64,000 nucleotides of DNA. Source: JAWXUE01 sp044432865 (GTDB lineage Bacteria; Bacillota_I; Bacilli_A; Acholeplasmatales; Anaeroplasmataceae). This document shows, one piece after another, positions 43,483 through 52,814 of this stretch (the first letter of the stretch is position 1; the number at the start of each line of letters is the position of its first letter). The notes below the pieces were generated by a model that was given only the letters and a program-made list of their open reading frames with translations, was not told the origin of the DNA and ran no database searches. Location of the stretch: assembly GCA_044432865.1 (NCBI GenBank), contig JAWXUF010000001.1:16316-80315 (forward strand), read 5' to 3'. The translations under genes were made by a program, and so were the position numbers.

Positions 43483-45390
43483 TTATTTTTTATTCGTTAA
43501 CAATTCACTAATAAGATTAGTAAATTCAACAGGATTTTCAATTTCTAATCCTTCAATCAAACAAGCTTGATTATATAATACTTTAGCATATTTTTGTCCA
43601 AGTTCTTTATCCTGCTCGAATACTTCTTCAATTGTAGTAAATAAAGAATGTTTTGGATTGATCTCAAGAATCTTAGTAGCAGTAGGAATATTCCCTCCCG
43701 GCATTTGTTTTAAAACTTTTTCCATTTCAAAACTTACACCTTCTCCACTTACTAAACAAACAGGAGAATCAGTTAATCTTTTTGATAATACAACATCTGA
43801 AACATTAGAAACTAAAGCTTCTTTAATTAAATTAATTGTATCTTGTTTTTCTTCTTTCAATGAATCGAATTCTTTTTTCTCTTCATCATTTAGCAAATCT
43901 AAATCACCTTGATTAATTGATTTAAATTTCTTACCTTCATACTCACTTAAGACATTCATTAAAAATTCATCAATATCATCTGTTAATACTAAAACATTAT
44001 AGTTTTGTTTTTTGATTAAATCCATTTGTGGTAATCCAAGAATTGAAGTTTTAGATTTTCCAGAAGCATAGTATATAACTTCTTGATTCTCATCCATTTT
44101 TTCAACATATTCTTTTAACGTTGTATATTCATCATCATTTGTTGTTTTGAATAATAATAAATCTTTTAACGAATCTTTTCTTAAACCAAATTCTTCATAT
44201 GTACCATATTTTAAATTAACACCAAAATTATCATAAAATTGTTCATATTTTTCTTTATCATTTTTTAACATTTTTGATAATTCAGATAGTATTTTCTTTT
44301 CAAGATTTGAAGATATTTTTTGTAATTGTCTATCATGTTGTAACATTTCTCTACTAATATTTAATGATAAATCACTAGAATCTACTAACCCTCTAACAAA
44401 TCTTAAATAATCAGGAATTAACTCTTTACATTTATCAAGGATGAAAACTCCTTTTGTATATAACTGTAATCCTTTTTCATATTTATCACTATATAAATCT
44501 CTTGGTGGAGTTTGTGGAATAAAACATAATGCATTATATGTTAAATTACCTTCAACATTTACATGTATTGCAGTTACAGGATCTTTGTAGTCATTGTATT
44601 TATTTTTATAAAATTCATATAACTCTTCATCCGTAATATCTTTTTTAGCTTTTTTCCAAATAGGAATCATACTATTTAATACTTGATCCTCAATTGATGT
44701 TGTAGTTTCATCAGTAGCTTTACCTTCAGCATCATATACAACATCTTCTGTTACAACATTCATCATAATAGGATATCTAACATAATCAGAATATTTTTTC
44801 ACTAAATCTTTTATTTTATATTGATCTAAATAATCTGTATATAAAACATCTTCTTCATCTTCTCTTAAATATAATACGATTGTTGTTCCAGTTTCAGTTA
44901 AAGTATTTTCTTCAATTGAATAACTATCGTCACCCTCTGAAATAAAAGTATAACCTTTTTCACTAAAAGCAGATTTAGTTCTAACTTCTACTTTACTAGC
45001 AACCATAAAAGCTGAATAAAAACCTACACCAAATTGTCCAATAATATCAATCTCATCAGACTTTTTCTTTTCTTCAGCAAGTTTTTCTAAAAATTCTTTT
45101 GATCCACTTTTTGCAATTGTACCAAGATTTGTAATAACTTCATCATAAGTCATACCAATACCAGTGTCACTTATTGTAATTGTTCTTGTATCTTCAGATA
45201 ATTCTAATCTAATATTATTTTCAACTTGTGTAACTTTATCATCAGTTAATGACATAAAATGTCTTTTATCTATCGCATCACTTGCATTAGATATTAATTC
45301 TCTTAAGAATATCTCTTTATGTGTATAAATAGAATTTATCATTAAATCTAATAATCTTTTTGTCTCCGTTTGAAATTGTTTAACTTCCAT
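43483..45390 (-). CDS. htpG: Molecular chaperone HtpG (Hsp90)
   Basis: ATP-dependent dimeric chaperone. The 635 residues include the N-terminal GHKL ATPase (IFLRELISNASDAIDK, ISDTGIGM, GQFGVGFYSAFM), the middle domain with the catalytic Arg region SLNISREMLQHDRQL, and a C-terminal dimerisation domain. Perfect promoter at 45419-45447, overlapped by a CIRCE-like repeat, suggesting heat-shock control by HrcA (inference). Own terminator, so a single-gene unit. Confidence 0.97.
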   Translation of the reverse strand: MEVKQFQTETKRLLDLMINSIYTHKEIFLRELISNASDAIDKRHFMSLTDDKVTQVENNIRLELSEDTRTITISDTGIGMTYDEVITNLGTIAKSGSKEFLEKLAEEKKKSDEIDIIGQFGVGFYSAFMVASKVEVRTKSAFSEKGYTFISEGDDSYSIEENTLTETGTTIVLYLREDEEDVLYTDYLDQYKIKDLVKKYSDYVRYPIMMNVVTEDVVYDAEGKATDETTTSIEDQVLNSMIPIWKKAKKDITDEELYEFYKNKYNDYKDPVTAIHVNVEGNLTYNALCFIPQTPPRDLYSDKYEKGLQLYTKGVFILDKCKELIPDYLRFVRGLVDSSDLSLNISREMLQHDRQLQKISSNLEKKILSELSKMLKNDKEKYEQFYDNFGVNLKYGTYEEFGLRKDSLKDLLLFKTTNDDEYTTLKEYVEKMDENQEVIYYASGKSKTSILGLPQMDLIKKQNYNVLVLTDDIDEFLMNVLSEYEGKKFKSINQGDLDLLNDEEKKEFDSLKEEKQDTINLIKEALVSNVSDVVLSKRLTDSPVCLVSGEGVSFEMEKVLKQMPGGNIPTATKILEINPKHSLFTTIEEVFEQDKELGQKYAKVLYNQACLIEGLEIENPVEFTNLISELLTNKK

Positions 45391-45418
45391 AATTAAGTCC
45401 TCCTAAATTTATAAATCA

Positions 45419-45447
45419 ATTATAAAACAAACATTTGGCACTGTCAA
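45419..45447 (-). promoter_or_regulatory. Consensus sigma-A promoter of htpG
   Basis: Minus strand TTGACA (45447-45442), 17 bases, TATAAT (45424-45419), about 30 bases ahead of the ATG, which has AGGAGG. Confidence 0.85.
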
Positions 45448-45461
45448 CATATGACTGCTAA
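45435..45461. promoter_or_regulatory. CIRCE-like inverted repeat over the htpG -35 region
   Basis: Plus strand TTGGCACTG, nine-base spacer, GACTGCTAA. Against the HrcA operator TTAGCACTC-N9-GAGTGCTAA, 15 of 18 arm bases match and the spacer length is exact. The two arms are imperfect complements of each other, which weakens the call. Confidence 0.4.
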
Positions 45462-45467
45462 TTTATT

Positions 45468-46892
45468 TTATTTTTCTTTTAACATTTTAAATTTTAAATC
45501 CCAAAGACTTTGAGATAAATCAACATAATACTTATTTGGATTTCTAAATCTTTTAGTCTCTTCCCATATTGTATTACAATCTAATTTACAATGTTCTCTA
45601 ATACTATCTAAAGAAGGTATATCGTAAACTAATTCACCTTTTAAGAATATCGGCTTCAGCATTTCTTTAGTATAAAAATTTTGTATTTCTTTTGTCTTCC
45701 ATGTTTGAACAGGATCAAATAATACAAGTTTATCATTATCAATAGTTTCATCATGTAAAGTAATCAAATCCGCTAATGCTTTATTCGATTCTTTATCATA
45801 AATTCTATATAATTTTTTAAATCCTGGATTAGTTATTTTTTCTTCATTTTCACTAATTTTAATTTTAGGTACTATTTTTCCATCTACTTCAATAGCACTA
45901 AGTTTATATACACATCCGAAAACAGGTTCTGATTTAGCAGTAATTAATCTTTCACCAACTCCAAATGCATCAATTGGAGCACCTTGTAATAATAAATCAG
46001 TAATGATGTATTCATCTAGTGAATTTGAAATAATAATTTTACAATCATTTAACCCTGCTGCATCTAACATTTTTCTTGATTCCGTTGTTAAATATGACAT
46101 GTCCCCTGAATCAATTCTAATTCCACATTTTTTAATACCCATAGGCCATAAAACTTCTTTAACAACTTTAATAGCATTTGGAATCCCACTCTTAAGTACA
46201 TTATAAGTATCTACTAAAAAATTTGCATTATTAGGATAGATTTCTGCATATTTTTTGAAAGCCTCATATTCAGTATCAAACATTTGAACCCATGAATGAG
46301 CCATTGTACCACTTGCATTAACACCATATAACAAATCAGTCATAGTATTTGAAGTAGAATTTACTCCAGCTATATAAGCAGCTTTCGCTCCATTTATAGC
46401 AGATGATTCCCCATGTGCTCTTCTTGCTCCAAACTCTAACACACTTTTACCTTTAGCAGCACTTACTATCCTATTAGTTTTTGTAGCAATTAAAGATTGA
46501 TGATTTATTGTTAATAAAATATAAGTTTCAATTAATTGCGCTTCAATAGTTGTAGCTCTAATCGTCATAATAGGTATTCTTGGGAAAATAACACTTCCCT
46601 CTTCAATAGAATAAATATCACCACTAAACTTAAAATTAGCTAAATATTCTAAGAATTCTTTTTTAAAAATATTTTTATTTTCTAAAAATGAGATATCCTC
46701 TTTTGTAAATTTTAAGTTTTTTAAATAATCTATGATTGTTCCTAGTCCACAAAAAATTGCATATCCTCCATCATCCGGTACTTTTCTAAAAAATACATCG
46801 AAATAACAAATTTTATCTTTATATTCGGATTGGAAATAACCATTAGCCATTGTAAGTTCATAAAAATCCATCAACATCGTATAATTAATCAT
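45468..46892 (-). CDS. pncB: Nicotinate phosphoribosyltransferase
   Basis: Converts nicotinic acid and PRPP to nicotinate mononucleotide in NAD salvage. The 474 residues show LMDFYELTMANGYF near the start, FFRKVPDDGGYAIFCGL, the phosphoribosyl-site regions GARRAHGESSAINGAKAAYIAG and IRIDSGDMSYLT (in pieces), and FGVGERLITAKSEPVFG. Its first 8 bases overlap the end of pncA, so the two act as one unit: nicotinamide to nicotinate to NaMN. Confidence 0.95.
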   Translation of the reverse strand: MINYTMLMDFYELTMANGYFQSEYKDKICYFDVFFRKVPDDGGYAIFCGLGTIIDYLKNLKFTKEDISFLENKNIFKKEFLEYLANFKFSGDIYSIEEGSVIFPRIPIMTIRATTIEAQLIETYILLTINHQSLIATKTNRIVSAAKGKSVLEFGARRAHGESSAINGAKAAYIAGVNSTSNTMTDLLYGVNASGTMAHSWVQMFDTEYEAFKKYAEIYPNNANFLVDTYNVLKSGIPNAIKVVKEVLWPMGIKKCGIRIDSGDMSYLTTESRKMLDAAGLNDCKIIISNSLDEYIITDLLLQGAPIDAFGVGERLITAKSEPVFGCVYKLSAIEVDGKIVPKIKISENEEKITNPGFKKLYRIYDKESNKALADLITLHDETIDNDKLVLFDPVQTWKTKEIQNFYTKEMLKPIFLKGELVYDIPSLDSIREHCKLDCNTIWEETKRFRNPNKYYVDLSQSLWDLKFKMLKEK

Positions 46893-47415
46893 TGTTTCTC
46901 ACCTCAATTAATAATCCTTTTAAAATATCAAAGCATTTATCGTTCATATCATTATCAAAACTTTTTGTTAAATTATAATCGACAGTAATCACAGCATTTG
47001 GTAGAGCACTTCTAGCCATAACAACATTTGATAATACACATATGTTAGAAACTAACCCACACACTTCAATTTCATCAAAATTTTGCTCTTTTAAATAATT
47101 CGCTAATTCTAACGATGGAAATGTATTTTTATAAAATATTTTATCAGTTGATAGAATTTCATTTTTTACATTACCATAAATTTCATGCCCAGTAGTGCCT
47201 TTAATGCAATGTTCTACTGGTAATTTATTTCCTTCATAACTATTTAAATAATCTTTATCATGTGTGTCTTGTGTAAAAATGACACTTTCGTTATTTCCCC
47301 TTGCATCTTTAATTCTATTAACAATTAATGAATCTAAACTTTTCGCAGATACAAAACCTAATGTACCATCTACAAAGTCATTTTGAAAATCAATTATAAT
47401 TAAACATCTTTTCAC
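46885..47415 (-). CDS. pncA: Nicotinamidase
   Basis: Hydrolyses nicotinamide to nicotinic acid. The isochorismatase-fold protein has 176 residues from GTG 47415, which is spaced 8 bases from AGGA. Landmarks are IIIDFQNDFVDGTLG with the catalytic Asp, FTQDTHDKDYL with the metal His, the basic residue region KGTTGHEI, and CGLVSNICVLSNV holding the catalytic Cys. A longer upstream open frame has no ribosome-binding site and would cover the promoter. Confidence 0.93.
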   Translation of the reverse strand: MKRCLIIIDFQNDFVDGTLGFVSAKSLDSLIVNRIKDARGNNESVIFTQDTHDKDYLNSYEGNKLPVEHCIKGTTGHEIYGNVKNEILSTDKIFYKNTFPSLELANYLKEQNFDEIEVCGLVSNICVLSNVVMARSALPNAVITVDYNLTKSFDNDMNDKCFDILKGLLIEVRNND

Positions 47416-47442
47416 TTTTACATTCCTACTTTCTTTATAAAT

Positions 47443-47471
47443 ATTATACCTACACATAAAATTTAAAGCAA
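47443..47471 (-). promoter_or_regulatory. Sigma-A promoter of pncA-pncB
   Basis: Minus strand TTGCTT (47471-47466), 17 bases, TATAAT (47448-47443), about 28 bases ahead of the pncA GTG. Confidence 0.7.
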
Positions 47472-47482
47472 TGTTATTTTCG

Positions 47483-47500
47483 ATAGATCTATGATATAAT
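47483..47500 (+). promoter_or_regulatory. Divergent promoter region with palindrome
   Basis: A perfect 10-base palindrome ATAGATCTAT (47483-47492) lies between the pncA -35 and a plus-strand TATAAT (47495-47500) that probably serves the methyltransferase; the -35 of that promoter is poor (TGTTAT). The palindrome could be an operator. Confidence 0.4.
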
Positions 47501-47523
47501 TCATTTAATATGAGGTGAAGAAT

Positions 47524-48201
47524 ATGAATAAATATCAATATTTTAGTATGCTATACGATGAATTAACTGAAGAAATGGATTATAATCCTTGGATTGAAAT
47601 TGTTAAACAATACAAGGGTAATCTATTAGACATTGGTTGCGGAAGCGGCTCTCTGTTAATAACTCTTAAAAAACTAGGTTACAATTGTTCTGGATTAGAC
47701 TTAAGTGATTCAATGTTGGAACTTGCGAAAAAGAAAATCACAATGAACCATCTATCAATACCTTTATTTCTTGATAATATGATAACATTTAAATTAGAAA
47801 ATAAATTTGACATAATCACATGCTTTTTTGACACATTAAATCATCTAGATAATGAAGAAAATGTATCTAATACATTAACTAATATGGCAAATCATTTAAG
47901 TGATGACGGTGTGTTAATCGTTGATTTATTCACTAAGGATAAAATGAGAGATATTGATAATGAGGAATTTGTTTTTGATGAATTCACTTATTATGCTGAG
48001 TGGGCAATGAAAAGTACTGAAAATAACATCATACATGATTTAACTTTTAAAATAGGTGATGATCTAATAAAAGAGCAATATATTGAAACATATTTTGACA
48101 TAAAAAAAATTCTTCCAACTAACTTATCAATAACAAAAGAGATTCCAATTGTTGTTGATGGAGTTACTGAAAGAATTGTTTATATTATTAAAAAATTATA
48201 A
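47524..48201 (+). CDS. Class I SAM-dependent methyltransferase
   Basis: Cytoplasmic methyltransferase of 225 residues, YaaE/UbiE-like in shape. Motif I is LLDIGCGSGSLL (about 34-45), followed by LDLSDSMLELAKKKI, and the motif IV region is DIITCFFDTLNHL; VLIVDLFTK is the following strand. The C-terminal part resembles proteins annotated as small-molecule methyltransferases (YIETYFDIKKI...). The substrate is unknown. ATG 47524 is chosen with GAGGTG ahead. It is divergent from pncA and ends overlapping the next, opposite gene by 6 bases. Confidence 0.88.
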   Translation: MNKYQYFSMLYDELTEEMDYNPWIEIVKQYKGNLLDIGCGSGSLLITLKKLGYNCSGLDLSDSMLELAKKKITMNHLSIPLFLDNMITFKLENKFDIITCFFDTLNHLDNEENVSNTLTNMANHLSDDGVLIVDLFTKDKMRDIDNEEFVFDEFTYYAEWAMKSTENNIIHDLTFKIGDDLIKEQYIETYFDIKKILPTNLSITKEIPIVVDGVTERIVYIIKKL

Positions 48202-49788
48202 GACTTTAATCTGATACTTGTTCGGTTTATATATCGAAACAACATATTGTCCATTAACAGGTATTATAACTGAATATCTAGATAAAGTATCAATATCGAA
48301 AAATCCTTTATCTACAATATTTTTTACATTTTGTTTTCTATCTTTAATATCTAACTTTGGCCATATCGGTTCAGGTTTCAGTTTAAAATAACTTAAATAA
48401 TCAATATATATATCAATAATAACATCGTTAAAATATTCCTTATTTTTTATGAACTCTATTAAATTAACAAATCTATCTTTTAACGGATTATTATTTTTAT
48501 TTAGTAAGTATTCGCTAAATTCATAGAAGAATTCATAATAATCTTTCTCTTGTTTTAGTATCTTATGAATACTAGTTTTAAAATAACCCTTATTATAATA
48601 TATTTCAAATACATCTTCTACTTGATGTATTTTTTTTATATCTTCCTCTGATAAAAAATCATTTTTTATAATAGTATATGGAGGGGCTTCATCAAATAAA
48701 TATCCATATTTGCTTACTTCTGATTCAAGCTTTGTTCCATGTAATATTTTTAAAAATCCTAGTTGAAGTTCTAATGGGAATAAATCAACAACTTCATTAA
48801 AAGTATTTTTAAATGAATCATAATCTTCATATGGTAATCCAGCAATTAAATCCAGATGTAAATCAATAATATTCGCATTTTGAATAAGAATTATATTATT
48901 AAATAATTTTACATTATCTTGAATTCTATATACTGCTCTGTTAGCCTTGATATTAGTTGATTGAATCCCTATTTCAAATCTTATTAAACCTTTTGGACAT
49001 CTATTGTTAATATATTCAATTATCTCAGGAGCTAATAAGTCACCTGTTATTTCAAATTGAAAAGAATTTCCTTCTTTATGATTATCAACAATAAAATCAA
49101 TCAATTCAATAAAATTTTTCTTATTTGCATTAAATGTACGATCAAGAAATTTAAATACTTTTGTACCTCTATTTATTAGAATTAAAACTTGTTCTTTGAT
49201 CACATCAATATCGAAAAAACGAACTTTATTATCTAAACTTGCCATACAATAACTACATTTATATGGACATCCCCTACTTGTCTCAATATATACTAATCTA
49301 TTTTCAACATCATCGCATAAATCATACGCTAACTTAACTTTGCTTAAATCAACTAGCTTATTGAAAGTAAACTTATCTTCATAATATAAATTAGGTACTT
49401 CTTCTATTTCTAATTTATTATCTAAGTGTTTAAGAAGCAAATCAAACGCTTCTTCTCCTTCATCTTTAATTACAAAATCACAGTATTTATTTACGTAATC
49501 AAACGGATTATAACTTACTTCAGGTCCCCCTAAAAATATCTTTGTATTCTCATTAATGTTTTTTATTTTTTTACATACTTCTTTTATAAAAGTAATATTC
49601 CAAATATAACATGAGAAACCAACTATATCGTAGTTATTTTCAGTAATATAATTTACAACATTGTCTATTTCATCTTTAATAGTAAACTCAATAATATCTG
49701 TATTATAAGTTGTATTCTTTTTTAATAATCTAATTGCTAAATTTGTATGAATATATTTAGCGTTTATCGCAGTTAATAATACCTTCAT
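48196..49788 (-). CDS. B12-binding radical SAM protein (DUF4080 type)
   Basis: A 530-residue protein with an N-terminal cobalamin-binding Rossmann-like domain (about 1-130: TAINAKYIHTNLAIRLLK, YDIVGFSCYIWN, FLGGPEVS), a radical SAM core from about 165 with the cluster motif GCPYKCSYCMAS (CxxxCxxC), and a C-terminal helical domain of about 180 residues. Its reaction is unknown; relatives are common in Firmicutes. It overlaps the TRIC gene by one base, suggesting joint translation. It ends tail to tail with the methyltransferase. Confidence 0.88.
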   Translation of the reverse strand: MKVLLTAINAKYIHTNLAIRLLKKNTTYNTDIIEFTIKDEIDNVVNYITENNYDIVGFSCYIWNITFIKEVCKKIKNINENTKIFLGGPEVSYNPFDYVNKYCDFVIKDEGEEAFDLLLKHLDNKLEIEEVPNLYYEDKFTFNKLVDLSKVKLAYDLCDDVENRLVYIETSRGCPYKCSYCMASLDNKVRFFDIDVIKEQVLILINRGTKVFKFLDRTFNANKKNFIELIDFIVDNHKEGNSFQFEITGDLLAPEIIEYINNRCPKGLIRFEIGIQSTNIKANRAVYRIQDNVKLFNNIILIQNANIIDLHLDLIAGLPYEDYDSFKNTFNEVVDLFPLELQLGFLKILHGTKLESEVSKYGYLFDEAPPYTIIKNDFLSEEDIKKIHQVEDVFEIYYNKGYFKTSIHKILKQEKDYYEFFYEFSEYLLNKNNNPLKDRFVNLIEFIKNKEYFNDVIIDIYIDYLSYFKLKPEPIWPKLDIKDRKQNVKNIVDKGFFDIDTLSRYSVIIPVNGQYVVSIYKPNKYQIKVL

Positions 49789-50426
49789 TATTCTTCACCA
49801 ACTTCTACTTTAGGTAGACTTAATTTGAAATGTTGTGAGATAACTCTTAATAAAGCTACAATAATTACACAACATAAACTACCTACAATTTCTAATTCTA
49901 AATGAATACACAATAAATATACTGCAATTCCTATCAAAGCAGCAACTGCATATACATGTTTTCTAAAAATATTTGGAATTCTATTTACTAGTAAATCTCT
50001 TATTACTCCACCACCTACACCAGTAATGAATGCACTAAACACAATTAACGGCAAATTATCAGTAACATTTATTGCTGCTTTTGCACCAATTACCACAAAT
50101 ACACCTAACCCAATACCGTCGATTATATTTAATATAAAATTAAAATATTTATTATCAAATAGATCAATTCTTTTACTGTAGTAAAATATTAAGAATACAA
50201 TTTGAGATGTTAAAACACTAATCAGTAAATATATAGGCTGACTAAATAATACAATATTCTCCGAATTAATTACTATATCTCTAATTAATCCACCACCTAA
50301 AGAAGCTATAACACCTAATATAATTACTCCTAAAATATCCATTTTATTTTTTATTGCTAAAACAGAACCACCAATAGCAAAAGCTATAGTTCCAATAATT
50401 TCCAAAATATATAAAAACATTATCAT
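49788..50426 (-). CDS. TRIC-type cation channel (YadS/UPF0126)
   Basis: Seven-helix membrane protein of 212 residues made of two related halves, each with a glycine-rich signature: ASLGGGLIRDIVI near residue 40 and TGVGGGVIRDLLVNRIP near 125. TRIC proteins are homotrimeric potassium-permeable channels; the physiological role in bacteria is unclear. GGTGAT is 5 bases ahead of the ATG. First gene of a two-gene unit with the radical SAM gene. Confidence 0.92.
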   Translation of the reverse strand: MIMFLYILEIIGTIAFAIGGSVLAIKNKMDILGVIILGVIASLGGGLIRDIVINSENIVLFSQPIYLLISVLTSQIVFLIFYYSKRIDLFDNKYFNFILNIIDGIGLGVFVVIGAKAAINVTDNLPLIVFSAFITGVGGGVIRDLLVNRIPNIFRKHVYAVAALIGIAVYLLCIHLELEIVGSLCCVIIVALLRVISQHFKLSLPKVEVGEE

Positions 50427-50517
50427 AATTTATCACCAATATTATTATATAACAAATATCAAAAAAAGATATACTTTTATTAACAAACAAATTCCGAGTA
50501 TTTATTGTGGAAAAAAG

Positions 50518-50546
50518 TTGCATTTAATAATGTTAAATTGTATAAT
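50518..50546 (+). promoter_or_regulatory. Sigma-A promoter of the secreted hydrolase-like gene
   Basis: Plus strand TTGCAT (50518-50523), 17 bases, TATAAT (50541-50546), about 38 bases ahead of the ATG with GGAGG. Confidence 0.75.
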
Positions 50547-50583
50547 AAAGACATTATTTTATATCATTTTGGAGGTAATATAA

Positions 50584-51570
50584 ATGTCTGGAATCCAAAA
50601 ATTTTTCTTAAGCATCTCTATTTTATTATGTTTAGCTTTTGTCACAGCATCAACTTTTTGTATTGTATGCTTTAATGAAGTTAGTACAATACTTTCATAT
50701 CAAACTTTCAATGATAACGATGAATTCGTTTATTATGCAACAGTTGAAGGCGATTATTATATGGACTCATTCGTTGAAGCTAAAGGTGCATGGTGTAATG
50801 ATGATTTAACAAACTTCTTAACACTTTCTACTTCAAAAAATATGTTTTCTATCTCTAAAATTAATGTAAATTCAGCAGAATTTGATTCTAACACTTTTAC
50901 ATTTGGAGAAAACAATGAGTTAATTGTTGCCTCTACTCAACATTCAAAAACAAATAATTCAATTATAATTAAAACTAATCCAAAAGGAAAATATTCATCA
51001 GTTTCTACAGTAAATCTTGAATCACTTAACACTACAAAAGAATTAAGTTTATTTGGAAAAAATGTTGCGATGGCTGCACCATACTTACCTGTTGATGGAA
51101 TAAACGAAACAGGATTGTGCGCAACTTTAACATATACAAACAAAGTTCAAAATACAATTAAATATCACAATTCAAGTGATGTAGATATTACAGAGACAGT
51201 TTTATTGCGTTTAATTTTAGATAATGCTTCAACAATTGAAGAAGCTTATCAATTAATAAATAATTATGATTTATTTCTTTCAAGTGAATTCCATTTCAAT
51301 ATTTCTATAACAGATAAAAATGGAAATACCGCTAGAATTTATAGTTCAGAAGATATTTATATAACTGATTACTTATTAAAGACATCATTAGAATATATTA
51401 ACACAAACACAAATTTAGATTCTACAACAGCAATTTCATCATTAAATTCATATACTTCTGATATTGAAACATTTAGTTCAAATTATAATGTTTTATACAA
51501 TACAACCTCAAAATCTGCATCTTACTATTTATTTGGTAATACTACTGCTGATTTAGTTATCCAATTATAA
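50584..51570 (+). CDS. Secreted or membrane-anchored Ntn-hydrolase-like protein
   Basis: A 328-residue protein with an N-terminal hydrophobic segment (about 8-30) and a body resembling the choloylglycine hydrolase/linear-amide C-N hydrolase family: AAPYLPVDGINETGLCATL at about 160-178, TVLLRLILDNASTIEEAYQLI at about 198-218 (cited in part) and FHFNISITDKNGNTARI. The expected nucleophile, a Cys at the mature N-terminus followed by a GRNxD-type motif, is not evident: residues after the hydrophobic segment read STFCIVCFNEVST. It may be inactive or very divergent. It has its own promoter and terminator and is one of three plus-strand genes. Confidence 0.6.
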   Translation: MSGIQKFFLSISILLCLAFVTASTFCIVCFNEVSTILSYQTFNDNDEFVYYATVEGDYYMDSFVEAKGAWCNDDLTNFLTLSTSKNMFSISKINVNSAEFDSNTFTFGENNELIVASTQHSKTNNSIIIKTNPKGKYSSVSTVNLESLNTTKELSLFGKNVAMAAPYLPVDGINETGLCATLTYTNKVQNTIKYHNSSDVDITETVLLRLILDNASTIEEAYQLINNYDLFLSSEFHFNISITDKNGNTARIYSSEDIYITDYLLKTSLEYINTNTNLDSTTAISSLNSYTSDIETFSSNYNVLYNTTSKSASYYLFGNTTADLVIQL

Positions 51571-51608
51571 AAAAACCAATTCATAATATAAATTATGAAT
51601 TGGTTTTT
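51571..51608. terminator. Bidirectional terminator between convergent genes
   Basis: Perfect 17-bp inverted repeat (51571-51587 with 51592-51608, four-base loop) with A and T tracts at both ends; it ends the hydrolase-like gene (+) and the aromatic operon (-), whose stop at 51609 is adjacent. Confidence 0.9.
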
Positions 51609-52814
51609 TTATTCATTTACAATTTTATTGATTATTGTATTCGCATCGTTAATTGCATATGCAACACTAGATGGACCATTTACTACATCTCCACCGAAGA
51701 AAACTTTATCATTTATGTTTCTAGATATTAAATTATTCCATTGATCAAATTCTAATGACTCATCATTTAATATTTCAGAAGGCAGTTTTTGACCAATTGC
51801 TAAAATTGCATAATCAGCTTTTACATCTTCAAATACATTCGTCCCAACAGGTGCAGGTCTTTCTCCTTCTTTTTCAACAAGTTCCATGATTTCAACTGTT
51901 AATGATTCAACTTTATCCGTACCATTAAATTTATTAGGAGAAGCTAAGAATTTAAAAATTACATTATCTTCAACTGCACCATCAATTTCATGTTTAGAGG
52001 CTGTAGATTCAGCAATAGTTCTTCTATACACAATTGTAGTTTTGTTTGCATTTGATCTCATAGCACATCTTGCTGCATCCATTGCAACATTACCAGCACC
52101 AATTACTACTACATCTTTACCTGTTAAATCTATTCCTTTAGTATTGAATTCAGTTAAAAAATCTCTAGACATTACAATGTTTTGTAATTTAGTACCATCA
52201 ATTCTTAATCCATTAGGATTATCACTTCCAACAGCAACATAAATATAATCATACTGATCGATTACATCGTTAATTTTGAAATCAACACCAAATGTTTTAT
52301 TATATGTTACATTAGCATTTTCTTTTACAAAATTTATATATTCCCAAAATGATGATTTGTCATATCTAAAGTTTGGAATACCATAAATAGGTACACCACC
52401 TAATTCACTTTCTTTTTCAAATAAATCTACTGTCATACCATGTTTTAATGCTAAGAAAGAGAATGCTATACCTGATGGTCCACCACCAATAACTAATACT
52501 TTTTTATCAAGTTGCTTAAAAACTCTTTTTGATTTAGTATTTTCAACTATAAACCTTTCGATTGCACCTATTTTAACAGGTTCTTTTTTAATACCTAATA
52601 TACAGCTTCCTTCACATTGTAAGTCATGTGGACATACAACACAACAAAAGCTTGAAAGCATATTTCTATTATCAATTATTTCTCTTGCTTTGTCTAAATC
52701 TGTTTTAGCTGTTTGAATAAAATCTCTAATATCTTGATTTAGAGGACATCCTTTTTGACATCTAGGAACTTTACATCCTAAACAAACATTCATTTCATTA
52801 ATTATTTGATTCAT
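51609..52814 (-). CDS. GltD-like FAD/NAD(P)H oxidoreductase
   Basis: Flavoprotein of 401 residues related to the glutamate synthase small subunit. The N-terminal cysteine-rich part (CLGCKVPRCQKGCPL; FCCVVCPHDLQCEGSC) resembles the two Fe-S sites of that family. Two dinucleotide folds follow: VLVIGGGPSGIAFSFLALKHG for FAD (about 107-127) and VVVIGAGNVAMDAARCAMR for NAD(P)H (about 230), then FFGGDVVNGPSSVAYAI for FAD. It is the last gene of the aromatic operon, with its ATG directly after the aroC stop. No GltB partner is nearby, so its electron acceptor is unknown. Confidence 0.85.
   Translation of the reverse strand: MNQIINEMNVCLGCKVPRCQKGCPLNQDIRDFIQTAKTDLDKAREIIDNRNMLSSFCCVVCPHDLQCEGSCILGIKKEPVKIGAIERFIVENTKSKRVFKQLDKKVLVIGGGPSGIAFSFLALKHGMTVDLFEKESELGGVPIYGIPNFRYDKSSFWEYINFVKENANVTYNKTFGVDFKINDVIDQYDYIYVAVGSDNPNGLRIDGTKLQNIVMSRDFLTEFNTKGIDLTGKDVVVIGAGNVAMDAARCAMRSNANKTTIVYRRTIAESTASKHEIDGAVEDNVIFKFLASPNKFNGTDKVESLTVEIMELVEKEGERPAPVGTNVFEDVKADYAILAIGQKLPSEILNDESLEFDQWNNLISRNINDKVFFGGDVVNGPSSVAYAINDANTIINKIVNE

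Noticed and set aside
47416..47538. N-terminal extension of pncA by 41 residues
   Set aside because: The extension has no family similarity, covers the pncA promoter and overlaps the divergent gene; GTG 47415 has a ribosome-binding site and matches family length.
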